This document shows, in pieces, positions 12,161 through 24,049 of a stretch of DNA of 64,000 nucleotides (position 1 is the stretch's first letter; each line of letters starts with the position of its first letter). The stretch covers positions 62,001 through 126,000 of the forward strand of contig VWYX01000782.1 in assembly GCA_013396525.1 (NCBI GenBank), read 5' to 3'. The notes under the pieces are model-generated. The model worked only from the letters and a program-made list of their open reading frames with translations, had not been told where the DNA came from and ran no database searches. Both the position numbers and the translations under genes were made by a program. The DNA comes from Chaetorhynchus papuensis. Its lineage: Eukaryota; Chordata; Aves; Passeriformes; Rhipiduridae.

Positions 12161-15100
12161 CTGCAGTAAAGTTTAAATAATGATGATTCTTGAACTGTGA
12201 TTCAGTTTTATGCTTACCTAGAACAACACACATTCCTGCTTTGTTTAAGAATAACCAATTTAACACCAGAGTGAGGTTTGTATTACAGACAGTCAGGTAA
12301 GTAGCTATTCCTTCCCATATCTCCCCTGGAAAAGCACATTTGCTGGAGCTCCAGCACAGATGTGATCAACATAAATGTGCTCTTGAGTGAAAAGAATGTG
12401 CCACAGCCATTCATATGCTGACTTATTCTTGTTGCCTCTTGACTTAAATTCATGATCTATATTAAGGTTAATGATAAAGACTAAGCATGTGTTGTGAAAT
12501 GCATGTTAATGAAGATGGCTTCATTTGAAGCCAGTTGACAGGGAAATTTCTGTGTAGCTGCTATTGAGCTACACAGTTTATCCCCCCAATTTAATCAGTT
12601 TCCATTTTGAAATGCAAAAAGCTGCACATCTCTGCCAAAATGCAACAAAATGCCAGACATTTCTAAAACAACCCCAGGATCACAAGGAAAACCATGCATA
12701 GTCTAAACCTTTCAAGCAGGTTAATCAGAGCAACAAAATGCAGTCGCTCAAGCTCTTCAACCAAAGCATCTCTGATTTTCACAGCAACACCCACTATCAG
12801 ACCCCAAACAGTACTGGCAAGGGCATTCCTACTGCCTGCCTTAATATTCGTAACAGTCCACATATCCCCATGAGGTTTTGATACGTTGGTTAATTTGATA
12901 ACATTTTGAAGCATTTTTTCCTTATTTCTATCAATTTCTTAGAAGTGAATTCCCATCCCTCCTTTATTTGTCTGCCCCCTGTCCTGCTGACTCATCAATT
13001 CCCCCTCCTTCTGACAGCCCAGTTTTTAACACCCAAATACTGTTTTCTCTCACCCCTCCCTGTTTGACCCATCCATTCTGTGCACTCCAAGTAAACTTCC
13101 ACACCAGCAGTTATCCCCCACATATATGTAACCCTTCTGAAATAAGCTTACATCCCATTTCAACCACCATGACTTTCAGTGCTACTTTTCGTCTTCCTGC
13201 CTCTCCTTCCTCACTGACTCCATGGGGTTTTTTTCCCAAGTTGTGAGCTTCTAACAATTTTTTCAGGCTTCTCTTCCACAGCACCAAGCATTCAGTATGA
13301 GTAGCTGGACTTAACACTGTGCTGCTATGACAGCTGGTTTTGTGTCCAGTGCCAAATTGTCTTTTAAATGCATCAACATCTCCCTGTTACTGGTATGAAC
13401 CCAATCTCTCCTGGTGCCAGACTTGGCTGGAACCCTCTGCTGTCACCGATGCTGTCTGCCAGCAGCTCCTCAATGAATGAGTTTCTTCAGCAGATTTCTT
13501 CATCCACATGACTAGAGGCCAAACATCAGGTCAGCAAGGGCGGGGGTGAAGCTATGACAGGACAAGTGAGTGTCTCAGGCAGAGGACACACTGAGGCAAC
13601 AGGGATGGAAAACCTCTCTTGACGTCATGACAAAATCTGCCACACTTGTGACCAAAAAACTGCCAATTTTTCCACACCATAAGGAGAAACCTTTAGTATC
13701 ATTTGATGAAAATAATCCTGTGCCTACAGTAAGTCCTCATCTTCTAGACTGAAGGGACATTCACACCTTACTTGCTGTTGGTGCTGTACCTCACATACCA
13801 GGAACCCTTTACCAGAACACTCCTGCAGGAGACATTGAACTGTAACTTTCCACACTTGAGTGATTCCAGCTTCACCAGACTGGATCCTTAGTACTTACAT
13901 ATGTACTTTGGTGTTAAAAGCCCAAGTAAATAGACAAATAATACACCTACAGCATTGCACAGGGCAGGAATGCTCCATATCTGTAGAGATGCTCTGTACC
14001 TATAAATAAACTTTAGGCCCAAATAAACTTTAACTAAAGGGCTCGTCACAAGAAATAAACTGGAGTGGCCTCAGCACAACACGAGTTTACCCCAGGTCTT
14101 GTGCACACAATGGGTGCTCCTCCTGTGGCAGCTGCTCAAGTTTAACCAGAGCTCATGCTCCTGGAAAAGGAGCCTCCCCAATTACCCAGACACCCATCAC
14201 ACACCTTAAACAGACAAACAATGCCCACGGCGATCTGTGCATCTCACCTGGTGGAGAATCAGACCAGCAGCCACTGGACTGAGGCCCTGCTGTCTGTTCA
14301 CTGAATTCACAAAGTCTTTGCACATTTTCCATTTACTGTTGTGTTCTGGTTACAGCCCTGTCAAATGTGCTTCAAACTGTCTAGAAGACCTGGTATACCA
14401 CTGCCAGAATCTGCTCTGCCAAGTTTCCGAAGCTGAATAGGGAACTAGAGGCTGTGAAAGAAGTTTAGCAAAGAATCTGAGCTGCTTTTCCCAAAGTCAC
14501 TTAAGACATTGAGGCAAGTCTCCAGTATGGATGAGGCACTATACTTCTTTCAGGCCAAGAACACAACAGCCTCCCTCTTTTTCCTGTGAAGGACAGCAGC
14601 CCTTTTATTGTCTGCCAACAGAAATGCCACTGCCAACCCCACACCACAACCAAAAACAATGCTTTTATTTTGAATTTAGTAGTGTTTAGTCCTGAAGGTG
14701 AAAGACTTTATTATAGCTTTGAGTTCACTCCAAGTCTGGAGCATAGTCATGTTAAAATAAATTCTCATTCACCACTATTATTCTTCTTTACACTTACACT
14801 GATTGCAAAAGCCACTCATCTTCCAGACCCTACAAGCCATGTATCAAAATCATCATGCAGTCAAGAGTCCCAGGAGTCAGGGAAATTAATGTGGGACAGC
14901 CCCAGGAAGTATCCATCACATCTGCAAATGCCCATTTCACTGGTCACCCCTGTGATTGAGATGTGCAACAGACTTTGCTGGCTCACCTTCTCCCAGACTG
15001 GGTAGCAAATCTTCAAACTCAGCCCCACAGTCTGATATGCCACGAGCACAGGATCTGGTTCTGAGGAGCCAAAAACTACACACAGTTCAAAAGCCATAAA

Positions 15101-18100
15101 GTGCTGACACTGGATTTACCTCACCTCACCCACAAGTGTAAAGTTTGGGGCATAACTTACTTAGTCAGCTATTCTTCCTCTTTGGAAGCAGGGGAATGCA
15201 ACATCCTCCAGAGGTGCCTCTCTGACTCTCTGCATAGCTCAGAGGGATGTGTAACTTCTAGACAGCCACAGTTAAATGAAACAAATACTACCCTGCAAAC
15301 AGAATGACAAGCTGACATGCTGTAGATTCTCCAGCAATGTTATTAAGTGACAAAACTGCCAGCTTCTATAAATTGATTCACTAAGATCAGCAAAACCAGA
15401 GTTTGCTCCTGTGGGTTGAACATTTAATAGTTCTTCAAAATTATGGGGGGGAAAAAAAAAAAGAGACACAGATTGTGGAAAAAACTAGCAAAAAATATTG
15501 GTTTTGCATGGGTGGTCAGTAATGCTGAGAATAAGGACAGTTTGACATAACTGGCATTTACAAGACAGGAAGCAAAATATTAATGTTAATAACTAAATAC
15601 ACTTTCCCCTCAACTACTGCTTACACTCTACTAATGGCAGGATACTGTGAGAAGGATTCAAAGAGGTTAGGAGGAAATTCAAACATTTAAAATACAAAAT
15701 AAAATCTGCACAAGCAGAAAGAAATTGGGAACAACTAGCAAGTGTTAAGAGTCATCAGGGTTGGAAATTCAAAGGTGAGTGACAATGAAGGACATTTCCT
15801 CTGTGCAATTATAAAGGCTGACACAGTTTTGACTGCACAGACAAGAGTATCAGGAGGAAGGGAAAGTAACTGCAGTAAATTTTCCTATTTGTTAAAGCTA
15901 TCTTGTGGCAATCCCTATGAACTACTTCATCCTGTGTTTTAAAGCACAGGAAAATGAAGCTTATTTACTTGTGGAAAGAATAGCACCACAGGGGATTAAT
16001 GGGATATACATGAAAGAGTGGTTATGCTCCAACAGTGATAAGTGTAGTTAAAAGAACTGATATCTTTCCAATAGATGAATATTTTTCAATATGCATATAC
16101 ACTTACCATAGAGAGGAATTACTCAGTATGACACACTGAGGAGTACTAATTCAAAGCAGCAAACTGGAGAACAGTTAAAAATGAAGTTTTGGAAAAAAAC
16201 CTCACACAACTGTGAAAATGAAAGCAAAATATATCAAAGCTGTAGACCACAGTTTGTAAAAAAGCTACAGTGTCACAGTGCCTGCAACATCTCAAGACAC
16301 AATTTTGCCAGGTGTAGACAGAACAGTCATTCATGGACACAGCAACAGCTATGGATGCTTTCAAATTTTTTTTTTAACATTCACACATCTCCAGAGCATC
16401 CATGTAAAGAAAAAAACATGTTGAGGAAGTGCAGAAACTCTCTCACGTTTTGTTCTAACCCCTGTGGCACCACTGCTCCCTCTGCACTTTCCCACAACAT
16501 GGAGGAAATAAGAGCAATCACCACATCACCGACTAAAGGAAGCCACCTGCAAACTTTACCCAGAATAAGCTTAGATGAGCATGTGAGAAAAACTGCAAAA
16601 ACCACAGTGCATACTGCGAGTTTATCAGAGGACACAACCCCTGGTATGCTGGAAGACACCTATGACTTGTTTCTTTCTTAACCAGGTGCTTCTGGCAGCA
16701 GCAGCTTTCCAGCCTCCGAGTTGCTGTCCTTGCCCTCTGGTCTCTGTTTTCACAGGTGCACAGCGTGGGCGCTGCCCCATGAGGGACTTGCTCACCACAG
16801 GAATTATGCCAGCTACACTTGAGCTTGTTGGAGCCATCAATGTGTCCAGGAGTCAGGCTCAATGATCTTTGTGGGTCCCTTCCAACTCGGGATATTCTGT
16901 GATTCTACACGGCAAATCTCAGGGCCTGCAATGGCACTGCTGCAAGGTGGCCATCGCGTCTCCCGTGCTGCCATGCCCAGGCTCACAGGCTGCATGTGTG
17001 TAACAGAGTCCCAGCCCATCCACTCACAGAGATGGATTCTAAATGATGATTTAGGATGATTTCCTAAATGCCTCCTACAAAAACTACAGGAACTGAAACA
17101 GAGATTCGTGACTTCACCAGATCACCAGCGTGAGTCCCAGCATATCACAGAGACTTGTACTTCAAGGACTTTGATCAGAATATTTTTAACTTGATTTACA
17201 TGAATTGAAGGCACAAGCCAGATTATTTTGGTGGCAAATTATACAAAAAAAGGTTTCTTCCACAACATTCAGGGCCACCTCGCTAGGATGTACAAAAGAT
17301 CAGTGCCCTAATAGAAAGCAAGAAGAGGTTGCATCTTTAGGCCAGAAAGCAAGAAGGAAATAAAATTTATGAAACCAGTATGAAACCACACAGTTAACAA
17401 GCTGCTGCCATTGTATCTTCCATCATGGCTGGAAAGGCCTTTTAAGGGAAACAGTCAAATCATAAAGCTCACTAGTAATTGCCATCACCTACCTAATCAA
17501 AGTGAAGCACAGGCTGCCATTAATGGGGAAAAGAAAGTGCAACCTAACAACTATTCCTGTTCTAGATTCAGAGTGAGTGGTTTATGTGTGACACCATCTT
17601 AACAGCATTTATCCCACTAGGAACCATACAGTAACAGTTTTTAAGTCTGCTGGGTATTATGTTATCATAAACGGAAAAACCCTACCTTCTATTGAACTCA
17701 ACAGCCATTTACAGTATCAAGCACAAAGCAGAAATGGCAACGCTTGCACTTTCACAGGCTGCTTTCACATGTGAGAAGCATGCTAACTACATAATGGGAA
17801 AATAGAAAGATTAAAAAATAAACCATGCAAAAGCCACAATTTCTCTTTACTAGAACTCAGTTTAAAACAGAATCAGGTCAATACAGGACCTGCACCAAAG
17901 GGGTTTTCGTCATCTAAAATGCAGAAACCTTCTACTTTTGCAACCATCAGTAGTAGCTGGTTTAGACTGAAACACTGCTAGTGTTATTTTTTAAAGTATT
18001 TTAATGAAATTAATAATTTGTTTGCATTTCTTTGAAGGGAGGGTTTATTTCCTTTCTGTGTTCTCTTCTTTTGCAATTATATTTTAATGTTTCATTATGT

Positions 18101-20092
18101 GCCTCCCATGCTGGCACCAAAACCACAAGTGACTCAAGAAAAAAAAAAAAGAAACCCAGCACTGAGAGAGAACAGCTGCAGAATGTTAATGAAAATCACT
18201 GTAACTTTTTGTAGGACTCAATTCTCTTAATGATTCATCACGAACACCTTTTGATACATCACACCACTGGCCTACCTTGTGTTATACCAACTTTCAGCAA
18301 CACCAAGATGACAGATTTTAGCAGCAGGTTAATTGTAAGTACCCTTTAAGTTCCTTTCTGTTGGACAATCTGTTTATTTTAGCAGACTTCATTTTTCAAG
18401 CAGAGTAATCTCCTACAGAGATCCCTGCTGCTGCATGACACAGAACATTGGCATCACTTGTCACAGCAGCTGAAATGAAAACCAAAAAAAACCAAAATTG
18501 TAATTTGCTGCCGACACGGAGTGTCAGAGAGAAGAGCCATCAAGAAAGGAGCAGCTCTTCCCCGCTGGAAAGTTTTAAAGAAGTCATTTGTTTCCCTGTC
18601 ACCCCTCTTTGCTACCAAGCTGCTCCACTCACAAGGCTGGTTTGCTTTACAAGAGTCAGCAGTTTCCATCCAATGAACCAGTTATTTCATGGGGAAATAA
18701 ACTCTTCCACTTCATGGAACAAGCTGACTTGCACAATTCATAATTTCACTGACCAAAAGCAACATGGCACAGGTCAGGTCAATCAAAACCTGTGCAAACG
18801 CTGGACAAAAGGCACGGCTGAAACTCCACTACACTCCAAACACTCACCATGGTTTAGAGAATATGAGAAGACTGTAAAAATTAACATCAGCACTGTATTT
18901 CTGGTGCACAGGCTGTAAGCCAGTACCCTCCTGCCTGCAGCACATAACCAATCCCATCCTGAACTGCAACATCTACATCAGACAAAATATACTCTGCAGG
19001 ACTGGTCCTGCCATACACAAAGGGGTCATGAGGTATGTAACAGATGGAGTGACCCAGCTGCAACACGGAAAGTCTACACTGAGGCACGGAAATCCCATTT
19101 CAAGAATCTCCCAAACATATGAAAACTGAGCCTTGAAGCCTCTAGGATATCCACATGTGACTGAGTTCAAAAGTACCCAAACCCCTCACATGTCATCTTA
19201 GTGACCTGTAGAAAATCGACATGCAACTGCCTTTTGGCTTTCCCAGGGCTTTACAATCTGCCAAAACATACAGCCAGGCCATTCATCAGGTGCAGAGATA
19301 AGGAGAGGAGACATTAAGGATTCCAATGGAGGTCAAGAGGAACCTCTTTTTTTAATATTCACGTGAAGGAATGCCCTGTTCCTCAGCACAATAACCCTTG
19401 CCACAAATGAATACAATCCAAGAAAAACATTTCTTTTCCCAGAGAAACTATTCCACTATCTGCCTGCCTTTACAAGGCAAATGAGGACTACAAATGAAGA
19501 CAAAACTGCCTATCACAGCATGGGCTCTTCCTGTGATGTTTTCCTACAGTGGCTCTGGTTGCAGACCCATCCCCAGTCCTGACATTCCTTAGAGGTTGTG
19601 GGGCTCTCAGGGAACAAAGTGTGTAGAAGGAAAATGATACCCTTCAGTGTTCCTACACAAAAGGGGGCAAGTAACTAATAGGGGAAACCATGCAGAGAAA
19701 AAATGAGTCACAGATCTGCATCAAAGCTTACCTGAAACTTCACCAAAAGAAGTTGTTCGCTTTAATATCCAGCTGGCTTTTGGTGTGGCCTTTGGTAGCC
19801 TGACACTTGTATTGCAAAGGTAAATCACCTGTAAACAATCTCCTCCTCCTGTTCAAGGACCCCTGTCCTTTTCTATCATTTTTCCTTTAATGGTTCCTTC
19901 TACGATTCAATACCTGAAATATGCAGAGAAGCCAGTCTGGGGGAAAGAAACCTCATCAGCTCTTTGGAATCTTCCAATGTTCCAGCATCTGTCAGTTTGT
20001 GTTATGAGAGCTCTAGCTATTTTCTTAATATTTTAGATTGAAAAAGTCCAGAGGCATAGGACTCTCAGAGTAGGGTGATAATTCCTTCACAC
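12161..20092. other. Intergenic region between the long CR1 copy and the TMEM65 3' UTR
   Basis: Apart from the CR1 fragment at 16.84 kb I see no gene. The longest open frame (plus strand, about 16181-16681) has no recognisable domain, no splice context and biased low-complexity composition. No member of the expected mammalian neighbour FER1L6 was recognised. Confidence 0.6.
16838..16906 (+). mobile_element. CR1 3'-end fragment
   Basis: AATGATCTTTGTGGGTCCC, then TTCCAACTCGGGATATTCTGTGATTC (split words of the CR1 sense 3' end). About 70 clear bases; the upstream 100 bases may be a more decayed part. Confidence 0.75.
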
Positions 20093-20098
20093 TTTATT
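20093..20098 (-). terminator. TMEM65: Candidate distal poly(A) signal AATAAA
   Basis: An isolated AATAAA about 3.86 kb past the stop, followed on the transcript strand by mixed sequence containing several T-rich patches. A plausible end for a long 3' UTR isoform. Confidence 0.3.
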
Positions 20099-22123
20099 AA
20101 AGCCTTCAGTTTATAAACTGCTGCTCTGTCAGCTTATCATGAGACCATGTAAAACATCAGACCAAGAAGAGGGAAATGTTGGGTAGAAGTGTGACAGAGT
20201 CACTGAACAGCATTGATGAAGAGTTCAAGTACACAGTGCAACCAGAATAGAGTAAAATAACAGCCAACCTGTACAAATTCTCAAGATGAGATGAGACCAC
20301 CCTTACAGTACAGATGTTTTACTCACAGCACTTCTTCTTGCACAGACATCCACAAAAGGGACTGACCAAGGAGTAAAAAAAGAACTGAGGAGCTCCAGAG
20401 TCCAGAAAAGTTCAAAAAGGTTTAGTTTACAGATAAAAAACCTCAGTTAATTTCAAAAGTTCAAGTGCAAGTGAACTTCTGATTAATATTAATCACAAAC
20501 ACCACCAGTTTACCATGCAAATATTTTAATTATTTAAATTGCTCTCTTCCAAGCATGAAGAGACAGAAGTACCACTCCATGGTGGTATTTCCTATGACAG
20601 TGACAAAGGACCACTTGCATATAACTTAAATATAATAAATTCCTGTTTTGTATAACTGAGGCTGAATACCCACAGGATATTATTAACATTTCCCCTCCAG
20701 CATCTAGTCTAATAAAGAAACACAGAACAGCTTTGCTGTAGTACAAAAGTTTACAGAAAGTTCAACAATTTAATTAAAGACAATACAAAATATGTTGTCT
20801 GAATTCAAATAATTTATGTAAAAGTACATGCATGAGAAAATACTGACAAGAAGTTTTGGGTAACCCTATTATCAGATGCAAGTTCTTTGTTACTAGAGGT
20901 AACATACAGTCAAAAATACATTTATAATTTAAGTTACAATAGAAGACAGTATTTCAAAAACAATTTTGGGTCTACCAGCCCTTCAATGCAAAAAAAGTTC
21001 CTGTTAACACAGGACAAACTGATAGAATACAAAAATAGAGCAATACTGAAGTCTCTGAACAAGCCTGCAGTGTTTTGATTTTCCTTGTATCAAGGAGGGA
21101 GAAGATACCAGAAAATAAAGGGGACTCTGTCTTCTCATTTAAGTTTTTAGAAAGTGTGATCAGAGCGTCAGGGATTACTTTCATCCATATACCCCACAAA
21201 AACCCACTCTCCTTGTGGACAGACAGGGCACAGATCAGGCACAAATCTTCCCTTCCACACGAAGCAGTGCCCTGTCCACTCAAGTGTGGATCCTGTAGCC
21301 GAAGAAACTACCCCATGGTTCTCAGGGGGGCAGCCTGGCCCCAACAAGCACCTCTAACCCAGCCTCTAAGCCTCCAGCAGCACCACTAATCCTCTCAAAT
21401 CACAAGTTATTCTTCACCTTTGTCAAATACTGAAACCCCAGAAGTCACCTTCATTATGGTATCAGACTGAAATACCCAAGATTTCTTACCATGTGTCACT
21501 TGCCCTCCACATTTTTGTGGTCAGCTAAACAGTTTAACAAGACGACACATGATTAACTTCTTTCAAGATATTTTAGTTCATTGATTCTCAATAAAAGCAC
21601 TGGTTGCAGTACAATAGTTCGACATACAGCAACAAAAGGTACTCAATTTACATGCACAAGCTATTTAACAATAGTACACAGTCTTTCCTACTGCCATTAC
21701 AAAACGAACACTACCGTGACAGCTGGCACAACCTTCCAGTTGTTCTCATGAGCTGTAGAAGAGTGATGAAAACAGTGTTCCAATGGTACAAAGAACAGAG
21801 ATTTGGCCACTGCTGGAAGATTCCAATTATGATGCCAGTATCAGAGTGGGAAACAGTGTTGAAATAATTGTAAAAACAGCTACAAAATAAGCTATGCAAA
21901 ATTGCTTTGACTCGTACTTCAGTTTAAGAAAAACATGGGAAATACATACAGCTTTGTATAGAAACAAAAGTGCATGCAGAGGCAGAACAGATAAAGGTTA
22001 AAGCAAGACAAATGTGTGGATGAGTAAAAAAACCTCTCAACACAGAAGTACTATAAACCACCAGCAATGTGTTGGGGAAAGAGTGCATAATTGCTTTTCT
22101 GGATTGTTTTTGTGGGTTGGGGC

Positions 22124-22154
22124 TTTTTTGTTGTTTTTGTTGTTGTTGTTGTTA
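22124..22154 (-). repeat. (GTT)n / (AAC)n low-complexity tract in the 3' UTR
   Basis: Plus strand reads an interrupted GTT/TTTTG repeat; the transcript strand therefore carries (AAC)n. Related TTG-rich sequence continues to about 22190. Likely length-variable. Confidence 0.8.
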
Positions 22155-22189
22155 GAGTTGTGGGGTTTGTTGTTATTGTTGTTTGTTAT

Positions 22190-22205
22190 TTTATTTAATT
22201 TTATT
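22190..22205 (-). terminator. TMEM65: Candidate poly(A) signals, two AATAAA copies ten bases apart
   Basis: On the transcript strand AATAAA occurs at 22205-22200 and again at 22195-22190, immediately before an A/C-rich (AAC)n tract. The tract is A-rich rather than GU-rich, which weakens the case; the hexamers could be part of the low-complexity sequence. Confidence 0.25.
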
Positions 22206-22776
22206 TCAATAAAGCTTCCATCTTTGAAGAGCAAGCAGAAACTCCTCTGCATTTGTGTTTGATGCTTGGCTGAGCTTTCATTCAGTTTTACAGCTTGGTC
22301 CAGATTTTCATGGCTTAATGTGCCAAGTACAGCACATACTACTAGAACTACTCAGTATAAGCTTTCATAATCTGCTTTTCAAGAAACAGAACAGTGTCAC
22401 CTTCATTAAAGTCAAAGTTTCAGTATTGCTGTTAAAGGGCTTCTAGAAATCAGAACACAGAAGTCAGATTTATGACAATGAGATAAGCAATGAGCTTTGT
22501 AAAACACACACATTACAATAAGACTTTTCCTATAGCAAATAAAAATCATCAGGGGACTTTTTTTTTTTAACATTTCTTTGTAGGTTCGTGAAGTGCTAGA
22601 AATTTCAGCAATAAAACTTTCAAGGTTCCCTGTCTGTGCCACTTTTTAGTGGCTTTTCCAAATAATATTCAAACAAGTAAGAAACCTTCTCCTCTAGGGG
22701 ACAATTAACAGTTTAGCATTATGCTATTGGCTAGTCAAATGTTGAAACATTATGAATATTCAACAGCTGTCATAAT

Positions 22777-22782
22777 TTTATT
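22777..22782 (-). terminator. TMEM65: Candidate proximal poly(A) signal AATAAA
   Basis: First canonical AATAAA I found downstream of the TMEM65 stop, about 1.2 kb from it. It lies beside a small hairpin-capable inverted repeat (TGTTGAA / TTCAACA, about 22740-22765). No strong GU-rich element is evident just downstream. Confidence 0.35.
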
Positions 22783-23956
22783 CATAACCATATAAAAAAG
22801 CACAGTTACATGATACTGCACTGTCAGGTCTATAATACATCAAGTAAAACTGCAAAAATAAAAGTCAAACAAAGTAAAAATGCCTCAATTCTCCTATTTT
22901 TGTTGCTTGGGTTTTTTTTTTTACTAACTGTCTCACAGAAAAAAAAGTAGCAAAGGCTTAATCTTAAATACGGAGGTATTATCATCAAAGCAGGTCCTCT
23001 AATCCAGACTGATGGTACACTTATCATTTCAACTGAACCACTCATTACAAACTTGCAATGCCAGCACTCATTCATACCCTGAACTGCTCCCTGGCCTCAT
23101 CCCAATCAACTATCCACACCTTATTTTAAGGAGAACAATTAAAAAATTTGTTTGTGGTTTTGAAATAGTCATTTTGAATTCTTTAATAGCACACTCAAAA
23201 CACAGGAAGACAAATTTAAGGATATTTCAACTCAATTCTCAAAACACTGTTTAGAAAGGAAAAAAGAGGCATGAATATGGAAATACAGGTGGTGTTAAAA
23301 CACTACTTTTAAAATGGACTTGGTAGAGAGCCTACACTGGAAACACTTACCTTGTCAAAGCATCAACATGATCATCTCAGAAGACAATTCAGAGACACTT
23401 AAGTCAGAATTGTGAAAAAAATGAAACTATACTGTCAAAGTTCACTGAAATATCTAATCTAAGGCAGTGCAAAATGATGGCTGGTGAGGGGCAACCAGTC
23501 TCGTTGCAAATGAGGGACTTCAAATTACTCATCACTGACCTTCTTAATAATCTGCATTGAAGGACCTGATGAACACCAGTGATATTTCTGTCATGCAATT
23601 ACAACTGTTAAGCAACCAATATGCAACTCAAGAGTGATACTGTCATCCATGGTGGATTATTGAAGTAATAATCCATTAAAGAATAAGTTCAAAGGGGAAA
23701 GTGGTAAACATCTTGCCATAAGTGAAAACACTTCAAAAATTTACAATTAAATAAAAAGTTAGATGGTATCTTATAAAAAGAAGTACTGAACACAACAAGG
23801 CCACAATAAATTAGTGTTTCCATAAAATGACATGCTGAAGGTTTTGTTCCCAAGTCTATACATTTTTTACTGTCTGTTAATTCCTAAATATTGACAGCAT
23901 AATTGAATAATTGAGGTACAGTAGTTTACATTTGTATATGTCTTGTAAAAAGATTA

Positions 23957-24049
23957 TTATTTTTCTTCCAGTTTTTCTTCCTCCTCGCCAAAGAACAACA
24001 AAGGAAACATTCCTAAAATGCAGCCAATGGTCACTCCAATAGCTTTACC
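23957..24049 (-). CDS. TMEM65: TMEM65 terminal coding exon 7 (membrane segment 3 and acidic tail)
   Basis: 93 coding nt after CCTTTCTTTAG: 30 residues and a TAA stop at 23959-23957. GKAIGVTIGCILGMFPLLFF forms the third predicted membrane helix, with a short charged tail GEEEEKLEEK. Compared with the human tail as I remember it, the tail differs slightly in length and ends without the terminal Ser. The exon continues without a break into the 3' UTR. Confidence 0.96.
   Translation of the reverse strand, partial: GKAIGVTIGCILGMFPLLFFGEEEEKLEEK

Larger units (their letters stand above)
20093..23956 (-). other. TMEM65: Probable TMEM65 3' untranslated region
   Basis: Minus-strand sequence after the TAA is AT-rich and free of recognised exons or CR1 copies down to at least 20.1 kb. 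Candidate AATAAA hexamers on the minus strand lie at 22782-22777, 22205-22200, 22195-22190 and 20098-20093, allowing 3' UTRs of about 1.2, 1.8 or 3.9 kb. The true end cannot be fixed from sequence alone; the lower boundary given here is the most distal candidate. Confidence 0.4.

Noticed and set aside
16181..16681. A 166-codon plus-strand open frame in the downstream intergenic region
   Set aside because: No recognisable domain, no splice or promoter context, random-looking composition.
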